A stretch of 64,000 nt of DNA from Porticoccus sp002390525. GTDB taxonomy: Bacteria > Pseudomonadota > Gammaproteobacteria > Pseudomonadales > Porticoccaceae. Below the pieces are notes generated by a model. That model was not told the DNA's origin. It ran no database searches and saw only the letters and a program-made list of their open reading frames with translations. The translations under genes were made by a program, and so were the position numbers. The stretch is from positions 310,001-374,000 of the forward strand of contig OX044352.1 in the NCBI GenBank assembly GCA_943846655.1, read 5' to 3'. This document shows, one piece after another, positions 34,923 through 42,257 of this stretch (position 1 is its first letter; each line of letters opens with the position of its first letter).

Positions 34923-35987
34923 TTATCTCTGGATGCGGTGATGATTTTTGGTGAGCAACCAAAAGAAAAATGGTACGCCCAGGAGTGCTGTTAAAATACC
35001 AGTAGGTAGTTCAGCTGGGGCAACTATAATGCGCGCGAAACTATCAGCTACGATTAAAAGAATTGCGCCAAGTGCAGCTGAGCTAGGTATTAAATATCTA
35101 TGGTCAGGACCGATGACTAGGCGAACCATATGAGGAACAACCAAACCCACAAAGGAAATCATACCTGCTACGGCAACTGATGTGCCAACTCCTATTGCTG
35201 TCAATAAAATAATTCGCTGCTTCACTCTCTCTGTATCTATACCTAGGTGCCGTGCTTCTGATTCACCTAGTAAGAATGCATTAAGAGCTTGGCTTTGATT
35301 GGGAAGCGTTATTAACAATATGCTAGCAGCGATTCCAGCGATTCCAACACGAAACCAATTAGCTGCGTCCAAGCTACCCATTTGCCATAAACTCATACGC
35401 CGCAACATCTCATTATCTGCAATAAAGCTAAATATCCCGTTTAAGGCCCCAGCTAAAGCGCTAATTGCAATGCCAACAAGTAGCATAGTCGGAACAGAAG
35501 TTCCAGTGGAAGAAGTCGATAATCGGTAAACTAATAAGACGGCCAAAGCGCCACCTGTAGATGCGCCAAAAGCGACTAATGTGAGCCCAAAAAAACTACT
35601 GCTATGAAGCCAAGTACTACAAAATATAATCACAAAACTAGCACCTGCGGATGCACCGCTGGAAACACCAATTAATGAGGGATCTGCTAAAGGGTTTCTA
35701 AACAATCCCTGCATCACTGCTCCGCAACATGCTAAACAAGCACCCACTAAAGCGGCCAAGACTACTCGTGGAAATCGAATTGCGGAAAGAATGACCTCTT
35801 CATGGGAAACGCTCGCTTGATTCGATATATTGCTACCGAAATCTGTGATACTGAGCATGCTTACCAATGAATCTATAAACTTAGCAGGAGAGATAAAAAC
35901 AGGGCCGACTAAAGCAGCTAAGATCATCATCGGTATCAATGAAAAAAAGAGGATCAACGTAAATTTACGTGATCTGGCGCCTCTCAA
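34923..35987 (-). CDS. btuC: Vitamin B12 ABC transporter permease BtuC
   Basis: FecCD-type permease forming the translocation channel. Seen: 354 residues with about ten membrane helices. Typical blocks are RFPRVVLAALVGACLACCGAV followed by MQGLFRNPLADPSLIGVSSG, and SFVGLVVPHMVRLVIGPDHR with the adjacent coupling loop. The start is TTG at 35987 with GGAG 8 bases upstream; no ATG precedes the first helix. It lies between cobO and btuD with gaps of 15 and 5 bases. Confidence 0.9.
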   Translation of the reverse strand: MRGARSRKFTLILFFSLIPMMILAALVGPVFISPAKFIDSLVSMLSITDFGSNISNQASVSHEEVILSAIRFPRVVLAALVGACLACCGAVMQGLFRNPLADPSLIGVSSGASAGASFVIIFCSTWLHSSSFFGLTLVAFGASTGGALAVLLVYRLSTSSTGTSVPTMLLVGIAISALAGALNGIFSFIADNEMLRRMSLWQMGSLDAANWFRVGIAGIAASILLITLPNQSQALNAFLLGESEARHLGIDTERVKQRIILLTAIGVGTSVAVAGMISFVGLVVPHMVRLVIGPDHRYLIPSSAALGAILLIVADSFARIIVAPAELPTGILTALLGVPFFFWLLTKNHHRIQR

Positions 35988-36002
35988 AGAGATTTCTCCA
36001 TT

Positions 36003-36611
36003 CTAGTAATCTACGCCTTTACGCGCTTTAATATTCGACTGGTAGGCATGTTTGATATCTTTTATTTCTGAAACGGTATCAGCTATATCCTTTAAAGAGT
36101 TTCCACCACCTCTACCGGTTACTACAACGCTTTGACTGGGCGGTCGATTCGATAAAGCTTTGGTTACCATAGACTCGTCAAGGTATTTGTAACTGAGCAT
36201 ATAGGTTAGCTCGTCTATAATAACTAGATGGTAACTTGGATCAGACAGCATCGGCTCTACTACCTTCCAGGTGGTTTGTGCTGCAGCAATATCTGCATCA
36301 CGATCTTGAGTATCCCAAGTAAACCCGGTACCCATTTGATAAAAATCCACTTGGGGGCAATGATCTCTAAGATATAATTCTTCGCCTGATAACTGTTCAC
36401 CTTTTATGAACTGAACCACGCCAACCTTGTATCCATAACCAAGTGAGCGAACAACCATACCGAAAGCAGAACTACTTTTACCTTTCCCGTCTCCTGTAAG
36501 GAGAATCATAACACCTTTTTCTTGATCGCATGCTTCGATATGCTGATCCACCTTTTCTTTTAATTTTTGCATTTTGCGCTTTTGACGCTCAGCTTGGTTT
36601 TCATCAGCCAT
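36003..36611 (-). CDS. cobO: Corrinoid adenosyltransferase CobO/BtuR
   Basis: Transfers the 5'-deoxyadenosyl group from ATP to cob(I)alamin, producing adenosylcobalamin. Seen: 202 residues of the CobA/CobO type. P-loop TGDGKGKSSSAFG, then GVVQFIKGE and VIIDELTYML. The ATG at 36611 follows a run of G residues that serves as ribosome site; a TTG 15 bases upstream is unlikely. It is placed between btuB and btuC, so import and activation share one transcript. AdoCbl could feed IcmF and also bind the upstream riboswitch. Confidence 0.95.
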   Translation of the reverse strand: MADENQAERQKRKMQKLKEKVDQHIEACDQEKGVMILLTGDGKGKSSSAFGMVVRSLGYGYKVGVVQFIKGEQLSGEELYLRDHCPQVDFYQMGTGFTWDTQDRDADIAAAQTTWKVVEPMLSDPSYHLVIIDELTYMLSYKYLDESMVTKALSNRPPSQSVVVTGRGGGNSLKDIADTVSEIKDIKHAYQSNIKARKGVDY

Positions 36612-36642
36612 TGTATTCCCCCCCAAGTATCTAAACGATCAA

Positions 36643-38514
36643 TTATAGCGCATAAGTAAGCTTTAATACCCAGTTAGAGCCATCCGTATGATAGTTTTCA
36701 CTAGTCGTGTAATGCTTATCAAACACATTATTAGCCTTCAACTGCATCTTAACCTTTTCGGCGAGTTGGTAACTAAAACGAAAATCTAACAGACCATAGC
36801 CTCCTAAACTCCCGGTATTAGTTGTATTAGTATAGCGCTTACTAGTTGCATTGAAAGATGTTCCGGCATCCCAGCGAGAAAAGCTACGATCAATATCGAA
36901 AGTAAATTTCTTTTGGGCGCGTTTTTGAAGAAGCTTATCTGTTGTTTGATTGCGTGGATCTGTATAAGAAAAACTGGTAGCAATATCCCATCCAGCAAGA
37001 CTGGTATCTGCCTTAAACTCACCACCTTTAATTTTAGCGCTATCGACATTAGAGGGAATCCATTGATATGGATATGCCTCTGTAGGATTAGGGGCCCATT
37101 CAATAAGATTATCAATACGATTCTGATAAATGGAAGCTTCCCATTTCCATACAGTATAATCTCCCCTGAATCCTAACTCAAAATTCTCGGAATCCTCTGG
37201 AAGAAGGTCTGGATTACCAGCACCATACTCCCCTATGGGCCAGTATAGATCATTATAGGTTGGTGCTTTAAAGGCTTCTCCCCAACTAAAAATAACTCGG
37301 TGACTTTTGCCTAGCTGTGCTCCTAATGAGATATTACTTGTGTTTTGTTTTCCATTCTCTTCGTTATCATCCTCGCGGTATCCTAAAACATAGTCAAAAA
37401 TAGAAAAATTTCCCTGATATTGAATGAAATATGCACGGTTCATTCTATCTCGAGCAGGGACTCCTTGAGTATCAGTATAATCTGTACTAGCAACTAACTC
37501 GTCGTCATATAAATCTACGCCAAACGTTATTATCTGTTCATTAAATATTTCAATATCATTTTGCCAGGAATACTGATCTTTAGTAGTGCGAAAATCTGAT
37601 ATATGAGACCCGTCTATACCGTTGGTATCATCGATATCGTCCATGGATCGGCCCATAGAAATTTTAGAAAGCCACCAATCTCTTAAGGGTGCACTGACAC
37701 TAAATCCTATATTTTGTATTATGCTATCTGAAAAGCTATCCCTATCCGGATATGATGATCCATCTAAATAAATACGGGAGTGAGATTCTAAAAAGCTGAG
37801 TCCAACATCAACACCGTTATCAAATGTATACCCAAAATTAGTGTTAATCGAAAAGTTTTTGTAACCATCGCTATCTCGATTCTGTTGTGAATCATCTTTT
37901 AATACATCAATTCCGTCTGTTTCCAAGTATGATAGATCAATCGAATAACGTAACTGATTGTATGCTCCACGTGTTGCTACGGCTGTTCTTTTCAGGACAT
38001 TAGATCCCACCTCAGTGGAAACAATTGTTGAAGGTTTAAAATCACCTTTTTTGGTAAATATTTGAATTACCCCACCTACTGCATCACTGCCGTAAATACT
38101 TGATTTAGCGCCACGTACAATCTCTATACGTTCTATCTGACTGGGATCTATAAACTGGTAAGAAGTACTGCCCAGGCTCGCAGAATTAATTCGTTGACCG
38201 TCTACTAAAAATAATGCATGACTTGTATTTGAGCCACGTATAAACAAAGCAGGAGTGGTTCCTGTCCCTCCATTTCTCGCGATGTCAATACCAGGAACGT
38301 GATGAAATAAATCAAGCAAATCTGTAGGTTGATATCTTTCAATATCTTCAGTGCTTATGACTGTCGTTGATGCAAGCACTTGATTTATTGTTTGTGGCGT
38401 ACGTGTAGCAGTAACTACGACTTCTGCGATACTTTCTTTTATAGTTTTTGTATCAGCAGAAAGTGAAAGTGAAAGTGAAAAGCAGAAAATAAAGCTATGA
38501 ATAAAAAATTTCAT
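36643..38514 (-). CDS. btuB: TonB-dependent vitamin B12 receptor BtuB
   Basis: Outer-membrane barrel that imports corrinoids using TonB energy. Seen: 623 residues from the ATG at 38514 with AGGAT upstream. Signal peptide with the unusual SLSLSLSA core; TonB box region EVVVTATRTPQ; plug domain to about residue 150 with IERIEIVRGAKSSIYGSDAVGG; a barrel ending in an aromatic-rich C-terminal strand. The 5' leader carries a cobalamin riboswitch, which identifies the ligand better than the receptor sequence alone. First gene of the B12 operon. Confidence 0.93.
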   Translation of the reverse strand: MKFFIHSFIFCFSLSLSLSADTKTIKESIAEVVVTATRTPQTINQVLASTTVISTEDIERYQPTDLLDLFHHVPGIDIARNGGTGTTPALFIRGSNTSHALFLVDGQRINSASLGSTSYQFIDPSQIERIEIVRGAKSSIYGSDAVGGVIQIFTKKGDFKPSTIVSTEVGSNVLKRTAVATRGAYNQLRYSIDLSYLETDGIDVLKDDSQQNRDSDGYKNFSINTNFGYTFDNGVDVGLSFLESHSRIYLDGSSYPDRDSFSDSIIQNIGFSVSAPLRDWWLSKISMGRSMDDIDDTNGIDGSHISDFRTTKDQYSWQNDIEIFNEQIITFGVDLYDDELVASTDYTDTQGVPARDRMNRAYFIQYQGNFSIFDYVLGYREDDNEENGKQNTSNISLGAQLGKSHRVIFSWGEAFKAPTYNDLYWPIGEYGAGNPDLLPEDSENFELGFRGDYTVWKWEASIYQNRIDNLIEWAPNPTEAYPYQWIPSNVDSAKIKGGEFKADTSLAGWDIATSFSYTDPRNQTTDKLLQKRAQKKFTFDIDRSFSRWDAGTSFNATSKRYTNTTNTGSLGGYGLLDFRFSYQLAEKVKMQLKANNVFDKHYTTSENYHTDGSNWVLKLTYAL

Positions 38515-38528
38515 TGAATAAATCCTAT

Positions 38529-38546
38529 TTGTTCGACCCCGAACAA
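38529..38546 (-). promoter_or_regulatory. Hairpin just upstream of the btuB ribosome-binding site
   Basis: Seen on the minus strand: TTGTTCG, loop GGGT, CGAACAA, seven perfect pairs, ending 3-4 bases before the AGGAT that precedes the btuB ATG. It lies between the riboswitch and the start codon. A role in translational control is inferred only from its position. Confidence 0.45.
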
Positions 38547-38637
38547 TATTGAGCCAGAAAATATCCACGAGAAAAGGTGTGTGAAGAAATGAAAATAGAA
38601 TCTAGATATTCAAGATGCCACAGCAAAATTCACGCCA

Positions 38638-38885
38638 CCACGCCCCGTGGTTCGTTTGTATAGCTATAGGCCGGTCTCCGGACTTATGAGTAGTTTCCTA
38701 GCTAAATTACCTTCCCATACTAATGTACAGTGGTTGTTTAATTTAACTTCGATTCATTAATAAAAATGATCGTCTCATTTACCGTTGCGGGGGCAGTATC
38801 AGAATTAAAGTCGCTCATATCGAGCTTCAATGCACTGATTTCCCGTTTCACCCAAGATACTGATATGTAAATTAGGCACCTATTG
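38638..38885 (-). promoter_or_regulatory. Cobalamin riboswitch with expression-platform hairpin
   Basis: Binds adenosylcobalamin and lowers expression of the genes behind it. Seen, reading the minus strand from 38885: GGTGCC (paired start), GGGTGAAACGGGAA, GCCCCCGCAACGGTAA (38794-38779), CCACTGT (about 38734-38728), GGGAAGG (38716-38710), and the B12 box AGTCCGGAGACCGGCC (38684-38669). These appear in the canonical order and spacing. CCACG-GGG-CGTGG (38650-38638) follows, a possible expression platform. There is no T run, so control is more likely of translation or Rho-dependent. btuB starts 124 bases on. Confidence 0.92.
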
Positions 38886-38943
38886 CGTTAACAATCATTT
38901 GCAAAGTAACGTCTTCTAAGCTCAATGTCAACGAAGGATTTTG

Positions 38944-40314
38944 TTAATCTAAAGCCTCGATGGCATCTGTTAATTTTCGCACAGTGATAACCTCCATTCC
39001 TTGCAATGGTTGTTTCGGTGCATTGCCAAAAGGTACAACGGCTCTTTTAAATCCATGTTTTAATGCCTCTTTTAGCCGTTCTTGGCCATTAGGCACTGGA
39101 CGAATCTCCCCAGATAAACCTACTTCACCAAATACGACAAGGTCTCGAGGAAGTGCTCGATCTCGAAAACTCGATATGACAGCTAAAATTAATGCAAGAT
39201 CAGCGCTGGTTTCAGAAATTTTCACTCCACCTACAATATTTACAAAAACGTCTTGATCTCCAACCATTACCCCGCCATGTCTGTGCAACACAGCGAGAAG
39301 CATTGCTAAACGATTGTGCTCTAATCCCACAGTAATACGTCTCGGATTTCCTAGGTGGCTTGGATCGACTAAAGCCTGAAGTTCAACTAATAAAGGTCTA
39401 CTTCCTTCCCAAATAACAATCACTAGGCTGCCTGAAGCTACCTGATCATCTCTCTGTAAAAAAATTGCTGAAGGATTGGATATTTCTTTTAAGCCTATAT
39501 TTGTCATGGCAAATACACCTAATTCATTAATAGCCCCAAAACGATTTTTATTACAACGGAGAGTCCTAAAATGACTGTTATTAGTCGCCTCTAACATCAT
39601 AGAACAATCGATCATATGCTCTAAAACTTTTGGTCCAGCAAGAGAGCCATCTTTTGTTACATGTCCAACAAGCAGCAAAATAGTATTTGTCTCTTTAGCA
39701 TAACGAATCAGCATGGCTGCACTTTCTCTAACCTGAGAAACACTTCCAGGAGCAGAAGAAACATCATTTAAATGCATCACCTGTATAGAATCTACTACAA
39801 GGATTTTTGGACCATAATCCATGGCTGTAGAGCAGATTAGTTCTACAGAAGTTTCTGCCATAATCTTTAACTGATCTGTTGGTAGGCGAAGTCTATCTGC
39901 TCTCATTGCTATCTGTTGAGGAGACTCCTCACCTGTAACATACAACGATTTATGTATCGTGGCTAATTTGCACAGATGCTGAAGTAGGAGTGTACTTTTC
40001 CCAGCTCCAGGTTCCCCTCCCACTAAAATGCAAGAACCTGGAACTAATCCGCCGCCTAAAACTAAATCAAGCTCAGCCGTACCTGATGCTATTCTAGGAA
40101 TTTCATTGATATCAATATCTGATAAAGTGCTTATTGCGCCATTTGTAGCGCCGGCAAAACCAGTATATCTCTGAGAAGAAGATTTTTTTAAGCCAGATAG
40201 TCTAATTTCTGTAAGAGTGTTCCATGCTGAACACTCACTACATTGACCTTGCCATTTGGTAAAATCAGCGCCGCAATCATTACATACAAAAGTTGATATT
40301 TTTTGTTTTGCCAA
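38944..40314 (-). CDS. radA: DNA repair protein RadA (Sms)
   Basis: RecA-like ATPase that drives branch migration in recombination intermediates. Seen: 456 residues. N-terminal four-Cys zinc finger (CNDCGADFTKWQGQCSEC), Walker A GGEPGAGKST near residue 95, the RadA-specific KNRFG motif, and a C-terminal Lon-like domain with GGVKISETSADLALILAV. The start is TTG at 40314 with GGGAGG 8 bases before it. The B12 operon follows on the same strand, separated by the riboswitch leader. Confidence 0.96.
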   Translation of the reverse strand: MAKQKISTFVCNDCGADFTKWQGQCSECSAWNTLTEIRLSGLKKSSSQRYTGFAGATNGAISTLSDIDINEIPRIASGTAELDLVLGGGLVPGSCILVGGEPGAGKSTLLLQHLCKLATIHKSLYVTGEESPQQIAMRADRLRLPTDQLKIMAETSVELICSTAMDYGPKILVVDSIQVMHLNDVSSAPGSVSQVRESAAMLIRYAKETNTILLLVGHVTKDGSLAGPKVLEHMIDCSMMLEATNNSHFRTLRCNKNRFGAINELGVFAMTNIGLKEISNPSAIFLQRDDQVASGSLVIVIWEGSRPLLVELQALVDPSHLGNPRRITVGLEHNRLAMLLAVLHRHGGVMVGDQDVFVNIVGGVKISETSADLALILAVISSFRDRALPRDLVVFGEVGLSGEIRPVPNGQERLKEALKHGFKRAVVPFGNAPKQPLQGMEVITVRKLTDAIEALD

Positions 40315-40524
40315 TTGTACTGCCTCCCATGCTCAAATTATATTTTAGCATGGGAGTCTAAAGAAAACTTAAATCAAAAAATAACCTTTCTTTCATTTTC
40401 ACATATTAAAATATTAATTAGTTATACTATGATTTTTTTAGAATTAAGCTAAAAATTTATATTAATATACTACCTCTGGTTGTTTAAATGAACTTACATC
40501 AAAATTTCTGATAAAGTACTTAAT

Positions 40525-41631
40525 ATGTCATTAATTCCAGAAAAAATGCTGTCGATTTCCCCTTCACTTGCGGCCACTATTGGTTTGGAAGAGGCTGTAC
40601 TATTGCATGCCCTAAATGAACTATCAGAACATAACAGACAAGAACTTATTGATAACTATAATTGGGTTTCTGTGAGCCTAAAACAAATTACTAATGCTGT
40701 TCCTTTCTGGGATGTTGTTGTGCTTCAGCGAATTACTTTTAGTTTGCGTGATAAAGGAATTCTATTAATTTCTACTTCACCAATAACAGAAAGTGGAGAA
40801 CTGCGTTTCGCTTTTAATGAAACTGGATTGTCTAAACAATCAGTTACTGAAAAAAAGGCTCCTAGTCTAAGGGCAAAAGCAAAAACTATACCAAGCTCAT
40901 GGTCACCAGATAGTGAAGTTCTTCGCCAGTTACAGCAATACAACATACCGTCTAAATTTATAAATGACCAAATTCCAGAATTTGTTATTTATTGGTCGGA
41001 AAGAAATGATCCTAAATTTAGCTGGGGCTCAAAATTTATCAAGCATGTGATTCGTTTATGGCGTAACTTTCAGACAGAAAACACAAAAATTGGTCTTAAG
41101 GTACTAATGGAGCCTGAATGGCGACCCTCAATTGACGCCATGGATATTTTAGTAAGGCAAGCAGGAATTAACAACAATTTTATTGAAGATGCGATACCAG
41201 AATTTGTTCTTTACTGGCTAGAGCGAGGTGATAAGTCTGATACTTGGAACAGCCGGTTTGTAACACACATTAAGAGACAGTGGTCAAAATTTACCATTAC
41301 AATGGAACAAGACTCAGCCCCAAGATTACTCGATCAAAGTTGGAAGCCAAGTGAAGAGCTTTATGAAATCTTAGTTCTTGCCAATATTCCCAGAGATTTT
41401 GCCCATAAACTATCACCTGAGTTTATCTTATACTGGAGAGAGAGCGGACAAGCACATAATTCATGGAATACGAAGTTTCTACAACACATAAAACGAGAAT
41501 GGTCTCGTCAGAAATCAATCTCCTCAAAGGTAAGGAATTATGAAGAAAAACAACGACCTAATAGAGCAAATAGTACAAGAGGTAGCAACCTCGTCGATGA
41601 GCTCAGAGATAGAAGCTGGGCAGGCAAATAA
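40525..41631 (+). CDS. Replication protein with three tandem DnaT-type DNA-binding domains
   Basis: Probably a primosome or replication-initiation accessory protein. Seen: 368 residues. The N-terminal part (about 1-105) looks like a winged helix (LEEAVLLHALNEL ... VLQRITFSLRDKGILLI). Then come three copies of the DnaT C-terminal unit at about 126-182, 199-256 and 273-329, period 73-74. Each has WxP, then IPxxF, PEFxxYWxE, W(N/G)xxFxxHxxRxW. Enteric DnaT has one such unit. Its 3' end overlaps the next gene, a lambda P-like protein, by 92 bases. Divergent from radA. Confidence 0.75.
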   Translation: MSLIPEKMLSISPSLAATIGLEEAVLLHALNELSEHNRQELIDNYNWVSVSLKQITNAVPFWDVVVLQRITFSLRDKGILLISTSPITESGELRFAFNETGLSKQSVTEKKAPSLRAKAKTIPSSWSPDSEVLRQLQQYNIPSKFINDQIPEFVIYWSERNDPKFSWGSKFIKHVIRLWRNFQTENTKIGLKVLMEPEWRPSIDAMDILVRQAGINNNFIEDAIPEFVLYWLERGDKSDTWNSRFVTHIKRQWSKFTITMEQDSAPRLLDQSWKPSEELYEILVLANIPRDFAHKLSPEFILYWRESGQAHNSWNTKFLQHIKREWSRQKSISSKVRNYEEKQRPNRANSTRGSNLVDELRDRSWAGK

Positions 41632-42202
41632 TTACTCGCCAGAGTTGATAGATGCCATAAATAAAGTCTTTGCTCTATTCAGAGTAAACTATCATAATCA
41701 ATTTTATAGTGCTTACACCGATACAGACCTTTTAAATCAAGCTAAACGTTTATGGCTAGATACGCTTTGTTATTTTTCAGAGAAACAAATACTACAGGGG
41801 GCAAAAAAAATAATAAGCACATCAGAGTATTTACCTACGCTTAATCGAATGCTCGAATGTTGCGAAATGTCTGACGGAAATAGTGAGCTACCAAGCTCAG
41901 AAAAAGCATATAAGGAAGCATGCACTGCCGGCTCACCTAAATCTAGTGTTAAGTGGTCGCACATAGCAGTATATTATGCAGGCGAAGAAACTGGGTGGTA
42001 TAAACTTCGAAACGATGCCACATCGGTGAGTTATCCGATATTCTTAGAGAATTATCGACGAATATGCTCAGAAATATCTCAAGGCAAGAAAATGCCCTCA
42101 TTGGTTCCAGCTACAAAAAAAGATAAAATAGAATCAAAATTAAGCAATGAACAACTGATAATAAAACTAAAAATGCTAAAAAAAGAATTAGGTTTTGATT
42201 GA
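41540..42202 (+). CDS. Lambda P-like protein, candidate replicative helicase loader
   Basis: Seen: 220 residues. The central block INKVFALFRVNYHNQFYSAY, then AKRLWLDTLCYFSEKQILQGAKKIISTSEYLPTLNRML (read here as two adjoining stretches), matches the pattern of phage replication protein P homologues. The C-terminus is basic with a coiled tail. The start at 41540 has AAGGAA close by and lies 92 bases inside the preceding gene in another frame; a later Met at 41597 would still overlap. Known: lambda P recruits DnaB, and chromosomal P-type loaders occur in bacteria lacking DnaC. No dnaC or dciA gene is in this window. The role is inferred. Confidence 0.65.
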   Translation: MKKNNDLIEQIVQEVATSSMSSEIEAGQANNYSPELIDAINKVFALFRVNYHNQFYSAYTDTDLLNQAKRLWLDTLCYFSEKQILQGAKKIISTSEYLPTLNRMLECCEMSDGNSELPSSEKAYKEACTAGSPKSSVKWSHIAVYYAGEETGWYKLRNDATSVSYPIFLENYRRICSEISQGKKMPSLVPATKKDKIESKLSNEQLIIKLKMLKKELGFD

Positions 42203-42257
42203 AGTCACAGTATTAATTAACTATTGACGATATATATGATCATTCATTTAAACTAAA

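Noticed and set aside
38623..38637. Sigma-54-like element on the minus strand before btuB (TGGCGTG-N4-TTGC).
   Set aside because: GG and GC are 10 bases apart, but the bases after TGGC do not match the -24 box. It lies inside the riboswitch leader, and no NtrC-type site accompanies it. Chance is likely.
40525..42202. A resident prophage around the P-like gene.
   Set aside because: No integrase, structural or lysis genes adjoin it. Both flanks are core chromosomal genes in conserved order.
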